Positions 43,988 to 53,401 of a DNA stretch of 64,000 bases are shown here, one piece after another. Under the pieces are notes generated by a model that was not told the origin of the DNA, did no database searches, and worked only from the letters and a program-made list of their open reading frames with translations. Each line of letters starts with the position of its first letter. Position 1 is the stretch's first letter. The translations under genes were made by a program, and so were the position numbers. The DNA lies in the NCBI GenBank assembly GCA_004380135.1, contig QXCR01000072.1, positions 89,295 through 153,294 of the forward strand, read 5' to 3'. This DNA is from Stemphylium vesicarium. Its lineage: Eukaryota > Ascomycota > Dothideomycetes > Pleosporales > Pleosporaceae.

Positions 43988-45071
43988 GACGACAGTGATA
44001 TGGGAAGTTCGTTTAATGCAGTTTCCAGGAAGGCAATTGAAGGTTTCTTCACGCTATAAAGCATACACTGCTGCGATTACAGGCCCGCGTTCCGCGGAGC
44101 AGCCACTTTGCGATCCTAAAGGATTCGCTCGTAACAACTGAGTTAATTTTCCACCAGTAAGCCGCTCAGCTGTGTTTCTATACTCCACCTTCATATGAAG
44201 TTTGCGAAAGGGAAGGCCAGATCGAGATATTGCCACCGCAAAAGCAATGACCCCCAATTTCAAAACCTCTTCATACTGCAAAACTTGCCTCTCCTCTTCC
44301 TCTTTCCCAGGCTTGTCCAACGTCCCGCCCACTGTTCGGTATTCCCCGCATTATCACTGGCGTAAGCGTATTTACGAGTAAGTTCTACCTGCAAAGCATG
44401 CTGTTCGCAACGCATGCGCCGTGGTGGCTTTGGCTGTGAGAAAGGTACTTGCGGGTAGCTTGCTGATTGAAACAGGGTGACATGGTGGGTCTGGGAGATC
44501 AAGAGACAGTTGAGTAAGACGAGTCTTTTCCTGAAACTGCTGACGAGGTCCGGGATAAGATGACGCCGCCCCCTACCATCTATGGTTGATTTGCTGACGC
44601 TAGATGAAGCTCGGGATGAGCGTCAAGGTTAAACGTCCAAGGTGCCGGATTCTTGCTGCAGGACGATAGAGCACAGCGTAGGGAGCACAACGGTGTGCAC
44701 CTAAACGCCTACAACTACACGCGCTGAGGCTGCAGAGGGGGCCTTTCTAATCCCTGCTAGCAGCAAGCACACAGCACTCAGCCTATCTAGCTCTGCCGTG
44801 CGCGGACTCGTGATACACACCCCACAACCTTTGACCACCAGATAGAATCGAGCTTATAGAGCCAGCCACAAACGCAATTATCGAGAGATTTTCTGGTGTA
44901 TCTCTACATAGAGCCTTGCGCATCCTTTGTATTAAGTTACCGAGCTGCCCGGCCGTTCGAGCCACCCTGAACACCACAACAGCAGCTTAACTTGAGGGTG
45001 TAGAGCCACGCACGATAGCTATTATTGCGATGATTTCCAGAGTTGAGTTTTATAAGCATTAATTAATGTAG
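43988..45071. other. Intergenic / edge of the transposon island
   Basis: Roughly 1.1 kb with no supported gene. From about 44950 the sequence becomes AT-rich and merges into the 3' flank of the transposase fragment that ends at 45072. I could not locate that element's terminal repeat. Confidence 0.45.
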
Positions 45072-45800
45072 CTATTTATATTTGGCTGAGAGCTTGATTG
45101 CTCGGCCGTGTCGTGATTGAGGTGGTGGTGGGCCTGCTGCAGCACTGGAGGCCTCACCACCACTCTGAGGCTGCGTAGCTATTCTCTTGTTTGAACCTAC
45201 CTTAGTAGCTACCTTAAGGCGTCTCTTCTTGCCTTTTTGGGCAGTTTTTTGAGCTTGTTGGAGCTGTTGTTGAGTCCTACGAGCTGCCTATCATGAGGCT
45301 CGATTAGCAGCCTTACAAGCCTTCTCCTCATGCCTTATTAATTGAGCTGTTGTCCTTGCTGCACGCCTCTGTTGAACTACCTGAAGCTTCTCCCGCCTCT
45401 TCTCCTTACGTACGCGAGCTTCCTCAGCTCTGTTGTTGTAGTTGCTCCTCTTCAAACCCTTGTTGGAGCTGGCGATCACGTGCCTTCTTCACCTTCCTTG
45501 GGGACCAAAATACTGCCCCACCGTGATACTCCTCAGCCGGCTCTAGAGGCAGAGCCTTGCCTCGCTTCCTGCGCTGCATCTCGTTGATGAGTGCTTCTTT
45601 AAATCTTACATTCTTATGCCTATCTAGTACTAACCTAATTAAGAGTTAGTAGATCGTTTAATTAAGCTTTAAGATCTAACTGTAGTCTCTATTAGCTGTA
45701 ACGTGATTAATTAGCTGCCTAATTTTCCTCCAATTAGAGACGCTTAGGGCAGAGGAGTCGCTATCGCTCGATTAGCCTAACTGAGCTGGCTGAGTGAACC
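45072..45800 (-). mobile_element. Pogo/Tc1-type transposase C-terminal fragment
   Basis: Reading the minus strand gives blocks of the C-terminal tail of fungal pogo-like transposases: RRKRGKALPLEPAEEYHGGA, then VFWSPRKVKKARDRQ, then a Lys/Arg/Ala-rich coiled region (EEARVRKEKRREKLQVV), and finally GRAIKLSAKYK before TAG at 45074-45072. The same EEYHGG-VFWSPRKV block occurs in the plus-strand element at 48.9 kb, so the two are related. Several stops interrupt the frame, and the 45600-45800 part is AT-rich, as expected for a decayed copy. The catalytic core is absent. Confidence 0.8.
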
Positions 45801-46039
45801 GTTTGAGTATCACCTCTAGCTCGAGAGGTGAGAATGTGATGGGCTAGGCCCACAGTAAGAATCCTCGGTGATACCTCGGTGGTATACCTCGCATAACAGG
45901 TCGCGGCGGCGACCTTAAGTATCAACTACGCAAGACAACACGCAGCTCTGTTGTCTTGTGCCAGCCTTTTGGCTGCGCGGACGGCGTGTGTAGTTGCATG
46001 CAAGGCCTGGTAGGCCCGCCCGTTACAGAGAGGCTAGTC

Positions 46040-47090
46040 GCTTCAAAAGCCTTGAGTATTGTAGCCTCCTTAAATAAGGCCTCCCAGGCCGTTATAAACG
46101 TAGGATAGAACAGCATACGACGTGCCAGAATCAACGCTATGGATGCGCCTCCGCGGTACCCAGCCACGATCAGAGACAGCATCTGTCAACCGCAAGCTAT
46201 CAGCCGTCGAAGAGCAGTCTCTTGTTCAGTGGATCCTAGACCTTGATCGACGAGGCTTTCCGCCCCAGGTAGACTGGCAAATGGGTCGGGGTTGGGCCAG
46301 GGTTGGGTCGCCTAGATCGGAAAGTACTAGGCTTTCTCAATCATAGTATGAACCAATTCGGCCTAGTACTTTCTGATCTAGGCGACCCAACCCTGGCCCA
46401 ACCCTGGCCCAACCCCGACCCATTTGCCAGTCTAGCCCCAGGTTATCGACGTACGACGAATGGCAGACGCTCTTATCGTCGCGCGCGGCCAAGCTTCACC
46501 CCCACCACCTACAGGCAAGTGCTGGGTGTCGCGCTTCGTCAACAGCCAGCCAGAGCTACAGACAAAGTGGAATAGGAAGTTCCACAGCCAGCGCGCTCGC
46601 TGCGAGGACCCTGTCGCAATCGCAGCATGGTTTAAGCTAGTAGAGGAGACGCGCCAGGCATGGACAGCAGAGACGCCGCGTACGGTAGCCCAGCTTCAGC
46701 AACAGGCTCGTCACGTACAGGACCTCCTTCGTCGCCAGTCACAGGGCCCAATAAGCCCCCAATAAGCCAAGCTATTCGCCAGCTCGTCAAAGGTTGTCAG
46801 TTTGCGATGAACTCAGCGACTGTACTTACAGAGGAGGTCAAGAAGCTACGTACAGCTAGTGAGCGCCAGCAGCGTAGGAAAGGCCAGCGGCGTCAGTATA
46901 TAGCTCTTGGAGGAGCCCTACAGGTACAGCAAGGCCAGCAGCTCGCTGCAGAGGCGGAAAGGGTGGTCGCGGAGGTAGAACAGGCTCAGGCTACTCAGGG
47001 ACGTCAGCGCGCGCCACCAACGTGTAGCAAGTGTCATATTCAAGGACACACGCGGACTCTAGGATATAATTTTACTATTAGCTAGTCTAT
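46040..47090 (+). mobile_element. Internally deleted pogo-type transposase, DDE core missing
   Basis: N-terminal psq/Tc5-type helix-turn-helix sequence is readable: VPESTLWMRLRGTQ, LSAVEEQSLVQWILDLDRRG, FPPQ, then after the MITE VIDVRRMADALIVARGQ, KCWVSRFVNSQPELQTKWNR and RCEDPVAIAAWFKLV. Directly after EETRQ the frame passes to the C-terminal tail (TPRTVAQLQQQARHVQDLL), and after a small frame change to ISQAIRQLVKGCQFAMNSAT and a Gln/Arg/Ala-rich end with CSKCHIQGHTR. The entire catalytic DDE domain that should separate these parts is missing. The copy is interrupted by a 165-bp MITE (46270-46434). Confidence 0.8.
46270..46434. mobile_element. Palindromic MITE with 8-bp target-site duplication (hAT-like)
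   Basis: The 165-bp insert begins TAGACTGGCAAATGGGTC and ends with its reverse complement. The left arm is 46270-46332 and the right arm 46361-46434. The right arm has one extra 11-bp unit (GGGTTGGGCCA) and one further mismatch, and a 28-nt loop separates the arms. The flanks carry the direct repeat GCCCCAGG at 46262-46269 and 46435-46442. Removing the insert and one repeat restores an uninterrupted transposase frame. An 8-bp duplication is the hallmark of hAT elements, so a hAT transposase probably mobilised it. Confidence 0.92.
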
Positions 47091-47224
47091 TACTGCCTAC
47101 ATTATCATCTTATATTATTGTAGAGCTATAAAGCAGAGCATCGCGTTGATTCTGGTGGGGCTGCCGGATGAGTGATAGAAGATGTTACTGCAATAGCTCA
47201 GTTTCTTGGTGTGGGTGAAGGATA

Positions 47225-49541
47225 CCATGTCTGTGCGCCCAATGACCCAGTTCGGTCAATGACCCACCCCACCAAAACCACCACCTACGCACATCGCGAC
47301 ACAACTCCACAAATATGGACCCGATTCAGAAAGCGATTAAAGATATCAAATCGCGCGATAGAGGCGCATCTTTTAGCTATCGCGAAGTTATAAAAAGGTA
47401 TAGGATTAGTTACTATACGCTCGCTCGAAGACACAAGGCCAAACTCAACCGCGCGGGCTCACCTATCGATTTCTTAACCTAGAACATAAGAAAGAGCTCG
47501 TATAATACATAAAATCGCTCACCGATTAACGTATACCACCTACTTAATCGATAATACGTAGTTATGCTACTAAATTGGCGAAAAGAGACGTCTTAGAAAG
47601 CTGGGTTACGCGTTTCATGAACAGAAACTCACACCATCTTATCTCACGCTGGCAGAGAGGGATGGACCGGGATCGCCACAAAGCCGATTCAGGAGCCAGA
47701 TACAAGCTGTATTTCGATCTTTTGCATGATAAGATGGCTGAGTATCAACTGGAAGCTCGAAATATATACAACATGGATGAAAGGGCTTCATGATTGGTGT
47801 AACCAGACGCTCAAAAAGAGTATTTAATAGGCGGGCATACTACCAAAAAAGAGTAACTACAGCTCTTCAAGATGGTAATAGAGAGTGGATAACAGTCCTA
47901 GCTTATATTTATCTAGATAGTGAAGCTTTGTCGCCAAGTCTTATATTCGAATCGGCCAACAACACTATATAATCGAACTAGGTAGCGTCTATTAAATAAG
48001 AAAAGTACTTAGTCTTTATTAGCTCATCTCCCTTAGGTTAGTTAAATAACAATATTAGGCTAGCTTAGCTTAAGGAGGTATTTAATCGCGAGACTAGATA
48101 GAAAGCCTATTTTAGCTACTAATTACTCATCTTTAACGGCTATGGGTCCCATATAACTATAGATTTTATTAAATACTACGACGAAAATAAGATCCTATTA
48201 GCTGTATTGCCACCTCATTCAACCTATACGCTTCAGCCACTAGATGTGGCGTTGTTCAAACCTCTATCGGACGCCTACTCAAACCAGCTCTCATTTCATC
48301 TTCAAATGAGCCAGGGGCTTGTCCCAATACAGAAAGGAGACTTTTTCCCGTTGTTTTGGGCTGCCTAGCGCAAGGCTTTCACCAAGTATACCATCAAGAA
48401 GTCCTTTAAAGTTACTGTGGGAGTTATCACAGACAAATCTGTGTACCGTTGCTGGTACAGACAGAGCTGTGTACCGTAGTTGGTACGAACCAGGCCGAGC
48501 AACGTCCGTGGGGATCCGACAACCTATATAGCAGAGATAGCTTTGAAGAGGGAACAAGAGACAATCGAACCTATTACCAAGACAGCATGCATTCACAGTT
48601 ATTTCCTTTCATCACTAGTAAGCCTTCCAACAGTTACTGGTATTGTACCACCGAATCCGGACGTTATACTCAAAAGATTCCACCAAGAAGCCTCCAGTTC
48701 AAATAAATGTTCAGCGTCGGTACTTAGTGGTGAGGATTGGCTCAAAATAGAGTCTCTTATACGCAAATCAACACGAGATGAAAGCTCAAAAGAGACTAGA
48801 AAGCTCCGCCGTTCTCTCCACCATATCTCAGTCCAAAATGAGCTACTTCACCATGAGCTCCAGGGCCTAAGGGGGGCTCTTTTGGTGAAAAAGAAGCATA
48901 AAAAGGAGAGTTATACTTTGCAACTTAGTAACCAGGAGGAGTACCATGGTGGTGTGGTATTTTGGTCTCCTCGTAAGGTCCGTCGGGCTCAGGAAGATGA
49001 GATGGTACGACAACGAGAAAAACAAGAACTACAACTACAGAAAACTGAGAGAGCTCACCTGAAGGAGCAAGCTCGATTGTGTAAGCTTCAACAAGCCGAA
49101 GAAAGACGGGTTGAAAGAGAGAGACTCAAGGAGGTGCGGGAGAAGGAGAAAGCCGCCAAGATAGCTGAAAAGGCAGCCCAAAAAGCAGCCCGCGACGCTG
49201 AAAAAGCTATACAATTGTCCCAAAACGGTAAGCGCAAAGCTTCGCAAGCTTCAACTCAAAAGCAGAAGCGTCAGAAACGTGGTGGTGTGGTTCCATCTCA
49301 TGTACAAGTTGAGGAGGCTGCACCAGCTGCCCCAACGCGTACCACCCGAACACGATTGATACGGACCCCCAAAAGATATTTTAAGTAGTACAAACTATTC
49401 GCAATCTTATATTTAGCATAACACCAAGTTATCGCAATATTATCACGATTTGTGGTAGTTCTACAGTCTTATTTTTTATATAGTTATAATGTTGCCAAGT
49501 GGGTCATTGACCGAACTGGGTCATTCAGCGCACAGACATGG
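47225..49541 (+). mobile_element. Complete but inactivated pogo/Tc1-mariner element with TIRs
   Basis: A 2317-bp element. Terminal inverted repeats of about 43 bp (47225-47267 and 49499-49541) start CCATGTCTGTGCGC and differ at two positions. TA dinucleotides flank both ends (47223-47224 and 49542-49543), as in Tc1/mariner/pogo insertion. The transposase starts near 47315 (MDPIQKAIKDIKS, then GASFSYREVIKRY, an HTH). YNMDE and later VLPPHSTYTLQPLDVALFKP mark the DDE core, and the tail has EEYHGGVVFWSPRKVRRAQ to TPKRYFK with a stop at 49386-49388. Stops and shifts are many between 47.48 and 48.37 kb. The segment normally reading V-D-G-H-G-S-H reads FNGYGSH, so the central catalytic Asp is Asn. 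The middle is AT-rich, consistent with RIP-like mutation. Confidence 0.9.
48418..48632 (-). mobile_element. Solo-LTR-like insertion inside the pogo element
   Basis: An insert of about 215 bp interrupts the transposase between KKSFKVT and GIVPPNPDVIL. AGTTACTG is repeated at 48410-48417 and 48632-48639 around it. Read on the minus strand it begins TGTTGGAAGG and ends CTCCCA, the TG...CA form and opening of many Ty1/copia LTRs, and it contains CTATATAGG as a possible TATA. The 7-8-bp duplication is longer than the usual 5 bp of LTR elements, so another element type is possible. Two direct repeats of CTGTGTACCG...GGTAC lie at 48438-48485. Confidence 0.65.
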
Positions 49542-49542
49542 T

Positions 49543-49770
49543 AAGATAGGCGAGCGTGTGCGGCTAGTTTTGGCCCTAGTATCGCCAAGCGAGCGTTCAA
49601 CAATTAACACTATACCTTTTTACAAATTGAAAATACGAAAAAGATGCGCCTAGCTCGCGCAATTCGATATCTGTAATCGCTTTCTGAATCAGATCCATGG
49701 TGGTGGAGTTATGACGCGATCAATATAGGTGGTGGTTGTGGTGGGGTGGCCAAAACACGCACGGACACGG
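49543..49770 (-). mobile_element. 5' end of an older sibling pogo element, inverted
   Basis: On the minus strand a degraded terminal repeat CCGTGTCCGTGCG starts at 49770 next to TA (49772-49771), matching the CCATGTCTGTGCG of the complete element. A homologous 5' leader follows, then ATG at 49698 with MDLIQKAITDIEL and GASFSYFQFVKRY, followed by in-frame stops. The homology ends exactly at the TA where the complete element begins, so the younger copy inserted into this older one in opposite orientation. Confidence 0.82.
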
Positions 49771-49772
49771 TA

Positions 49773-50733
49773 GTGTGGGCGAGGCGGAGAAAGTTGCGCG
49801 TGCGCGGTTGTCCCCGTGTCGCCGCATCCAGTGCTCAAAAATGGTAAGCCCCCTCAGCAACCATAGGGGTTACAATCGACACAGAGAACTAATGGAGCCT
49901 CATATATCTAGACTCGTTTCTACCTATGCACTCTTCGCGCGAACACGTCTCGCTGCCGCTCCAATCCACTGGAGGCTGGTCACGCATCGCTGGTGATGCT
50001 GAGGGAATACCTCTACACGAAGAATACTACTACATGCAGTACGAACGGTTGATAGTGCGCAGCTCGAGATAGTAGAAAGCCTTGATTGAAGTTCTGAGCC
50101 CGAGGCACGCATTTTAAGTTGTCGGCCGTCAAAGGATCATCACCCCCCATGCACGTTACGGCAAGGTGTTCGCCGCCCAGGTGTGCTATCACGACTCAAC
50201 CGTTCGCATCGTCCGATTCTTCCTTCGCCCTCGACACGGACTAATTGCTTCATGTCTAAGCAACACATCCACGCCGGAGCACTCTGCCCCGGCTATATGC
50301 TTTTGTCAACACCGAATTCCTCGCTTTGGCGTCCTCGTGTCAACAAGAACCCGCATTCTCCAGGCTGGCTTCTTGGCAAAGATGCCGAATTTCCACCCCG
50401 CATCTCCCTCTAGATAGTTTCTGGGGGGATCGGTATGGAATTGGCCTTGTTAGGGCGGTTCAGCGCTCCATCGGATGCTATTCCAGACAATTGCTGCTCT
50501 ATCAAAGTCAAGGAAGAACGTTTTCCCTTACCGTTAGACAGCGCCTCCAGTACCAAAAGAGTAATTGGTGTGCTCGTGGTGCGGCTTGGCTGCAGAAAAG
50601 TCGGAAGAAAATGCCCTCGCAGCGATACTGTCGGAAGAAAATACCGTCCACGGGCGCATTTACCGTCGGTACACTTGCTTTGCGCACGGTCGAATGCGTG
50701 ACGTTTACTTGCGCGTCGTGGCGTATTTTATAA
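49773..50733. other. Intergenic, far-upstream region of the oxidoreductase
   Basis: No supported gene. A direct repeat GTCGGAAGAAAAT occurs at about 50610 and 50630, each followed by a similar A/GCC. The rest is unremarkable. Confidence 0.45.
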
Positions 50734-50917
50734 TGCGAAAACCTCCTCCGGACCCCACCTGGTATCGATAGTACATCTTTCAACCAAGGTGCCTGCATGT
50801 TCCCCACACGGGGCGTGCATATCGTTGCGAAAACCTCCTCCGAACTCAAGCCGCGCGCTGGACAGCCAATCAGAAGCCGGGGTCAAAATGGTCAGAACAT
50901 TGCGAAAACCTCCTCCG
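50734..50917 (+). promoter_or_regulatory. Three identical 17-bp upstream elements TGCGAAAACCTCCTCCG
   Basis: Perfect copies at 50734-50750, 50826-50842 and 50901-50917, all in the same orientation, with start-to-start spacing of 92 and 75 bp. The surrounding sequence is not duplicated. They lie directly upstream of the TATA box at 50954 and the oxidoreductase gene at 51069. The CTCC/CCG content suits a zinc-cluster or C2H2 activator site, but the binding protein is unknown. Confidence 0.8.
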
Positions 50918-50953
50918 AATGCTGTACGATAGCTGGCCTTTTGCCCACAACGG

Positions 50954-50961
50954 TATAAAAA
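50954..50961 (+). promoter_or_regulatory. TATA box of the Gfo/Idh/MocA gene
   Basis: TATAAAAA stands 115 bp before the ATG at 51069, followed by a CT-rich start-site region (50980-51030) and an A/C-rich leader. It is one of the clearest TATA promoters in the window and points to a regulated gene. Confidence 0.7.
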
Positions 50962-51068
50962 TGAGTCTCCCTCAACATCTTCTGTCTTCTTCACTCAAGC
51001 CCCCTCCTCTCTCTTTTCTACCATCTCGATAACCCAATTTTTCACCAATACCCAAAGTCACATACACA

Positions 51069-52196
51069 ATGGCTCCTCACAGGCTCCAAGTCGCGGTCGC
51101 AGGACTCGGTCGCATGGGTGCTCGCCACGCGCTGAACATCCTCAACAAGACTCCTCGCGCTGAGCTTGTCGCCGCCTTCTCTCCCGACCAGAATGAGCTT
51201 AAATGGGGCAAGGAGAACCTCGAGCCATACGGCGTAACCCTCTACGATGACTACAAGAAGATGCTCGAGCACAAGGGACTCGAGGCGGTAGTCATCGGTA
51301 CTGCCACCTCTGTTCATGCCGAGGAGACTCTCCAAGCCATTGAGAAGGACCTTCACGTCCTGTGCGAAAAGCCCCTCTCCACAAGCGTTCAGATCTGCCA
51401 GAACGTTGTCGATGCCGCTGCAAAGAAGCCACACCTCAAGGTCATGTGCGGCTTCTCAAGGCGCTTTGACGACAGCTACCAAGACGTCGCCCGCAAGATT
51501 GAGGAGGGAGCCATCGGCAGACCTACGATTGTAAGGTCGCAAACCTGCGACAGGCAACACCCTGACCCCGGTAAGTACCCGAATCCCTGCAACCATCAAC
51601 GTCCTGAATACTAATCAAGCCCTGCAGAGTTCTTCGTCCAGTACGCCGCATGGTCCGGCGGAGTCTTCGTCGACATGTCCGTGCACGACATCGACCTCAC
51701 CCTGTGGTACTTTGGCTCCAACGTCGTCCCCAAGTCCATCTCCGCCAACGGCGTCGTCGCCATTCTGCCGGGTCTCAAGCAGCACAAGGACTACGACAAC
51801 GCCGTCGGTATCGTCGAGTTCTGGGATGGCAGAATCGCTCACTACTACGCCTCCCGCATGATGACGCACGGCCAGGAAGACGTCACCGAGATCATCGGTA
51901 CTGAGGGCAAGCTCACCGTCAACCTCAACCCCCAGAAAAACCTCGTCAACATCTACTCCAAGGCTGGTATTACCCGTGAGGTGCCGGGTGACTACTGGGG
52001 TCGGTTCGAGCCGGGTTTCGTCAAGGAGGCGAATGAGTTTACCGCTGCGTGCCTCGATAACACGCCTGTTCCCCTTGAGTTCCAGAATGCGGTCAAGGCC
52101 GTGCAGATTGGTGCTTGGTTGCAGGAGGCGCTCGTCAGTGGGAAGCAGATTCGCTTTGATGAGAGTGGGAAGCGCGTTGATCGTGCGAATTTGTAG
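51069..52196 (+). CDS. Gfo/Idh/MocA-family oxidoreductase
   Basis: NAD(P)-dependent dehydrogenase of the inositol 2-dehydrogenase/glucose-fructose oxidoreductase superfamily, probably acting on a cyclitol or sugar. Exons 51069-51570 and 51628-52196 give 356 residues. The Rossmann motif is VAVAGLGRMGARHALNIL. The conserved ALxxGKHVLCEKPL-type motif appears as DLHVLCEKPLSTS, containing the E-K-P catalytic Lys. The C-terminal domain has GGVFVDMSVHDIDLTLWYFG with the D-x-x-x-H-D-I-D-active-site pattern, HGQEDVTEIIGTEGKL and VQIGAWLQEALVSGKQIRF. No signal peptide, so cytosolic. A strong TATA box and triple upstream element suggest induction, possibly by the substrate. The exact substrate cannot be read from sequence. 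Confidence 0.92.
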
Positions 52197-52934
52197 ATTG
52201 GGGATAAAAGCCTCTGTTATGTCTTTTCAATGAGTTTGTTTATCTGGAGGCTGGAATGCAGCTTGAATTTAGATCTGGATACTACTGCGAATACCAACGT
52301 TTGACTGGCGAGTTACGCAGCCTACACTCACTATTTTGCTTGCATACGCTGCTCTGCTGGGGATCATCTATCAATCCTGCGCAATGAGACATACCTCGAA
52401 GGAACTTAACAAAAATAATGAGAACCACAAGCAGATGTTACAGCAGAGAAGCCTAAAGTGAAGACTTCGGAGAGCAGTTGCAAATGTTCCGTAGTAATCT
52501 GCTAGGAACCGGATACCGAAGTACTGGATGTTAACAGTCATAACATCCCATTCTAGACTATCTGGGCCTACCGTCGCTTCAGTTAATATACCTGTCTCTT
52601 TACAGGTAAGGTAAGAAAGTTGCACCGGGAATACTCAATCTCATCCAATGAGTGAGAGCTATCTTCCTGCAGTATCACTTGGTGGCTTGTCGATCATTTG
52701 GTGGCTTGCCGATGCCCATCATGGTACCCTGCTTGCCGATGCCTATCACGGTATACTTTTTATACACACCTGCAGAGGACATAGCCTCACCAGACCCTGC
52801 ACTGAACGCCGCGGCATGGTAGTTGAAGTCATCTTACAATGGTTATAACACTCTTATTTCGCAATGCGAGTTATTGCACCGAAGCCAAAACCTAGACAGC
52901 AACACTCGAAATCACGAAGGAAAAAGTGCTCGCA
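52197..52934. other. Intergenic
   Basis: About 740 bp between the oxidoreductase and a small membrane-protein gene. Contains short near-repeats (TTGGTGGCTTG..CGAT and GCCGATGCC/TATCA, 52679-52750) but no gene. Confidence 0.45.
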
Positions 52935-53401
52935 ATGAGTAAAATATTCATTATCGCCGCAACTTTTATCCTATTTCCTCATGCATCTGAAGCCCTTGCC
53001 GTAGCGTCAGCCTGCCCTACAAACTCCACGCATACCCAGTGCTCACCCAATTCTCGGACGACTCGCGCCGAACCTGGTTGGTCGCGACAAGACATCTTAA
53101 CGCTGGCCAGTGTCTGCCTAGCGGTAGTTGGCATCCTTATTGGCGCAGTGATTGCCTCGCCCAAGCTGCGTGGGTGGCTGTGCAGGCCCTTCAAAAGTAA
53201 GCCGGGCCCAACTATATTATTCCACTCATCTCCTACCCCGTTCTCCGTAAGCTAACAGTATTATTCTGTTAAGATTTCACCAACTACCTTCGAAGAAGGA
53301 GACTGCGACGCCAAGACGGGGCTCGCCGCCGCTTACACGAGCGATACAACGACTACCTCAGGTTCCAGGAATATTTGGAGCTTGTTGAGAGAGGCGAATA
53401 G
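52935..53401 (+). CDS. Small single-pass membrane protein, family member A
   Basis: About 129 residues in two exons (52935-53196 and about 53275-53401). The start context is GCAATGAGT. A signal peptide (MSKIFIIAATFILFPHASEA) leads to a short Cys-containing ectodomain (SACPTNSTHTQCSPNS). One membrane span follows (WSRQDILTLASVCLAVVGIL to GAVIASPKLRGW), then a basic coiled cytosolic tail in exon 2 (NYLRRRRLRRQDGARRRLHE to YLELVERGE). This signal peptide / short loop / one span / basic tail layout recurs in the gene at 55244, so the two look paralogous. Function unknown. The exact 5' base of exon 2 is uncertain by one position in my reading. Confidence 0.65.

Noticed and set aside
45600..45800. 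A separate AT-rich gene
   Set aside because: Minus-strand translation shows degraded transposase sequence (SVSNWRKIRQLI followed by stops) continuous with the fragment ending at 45072.
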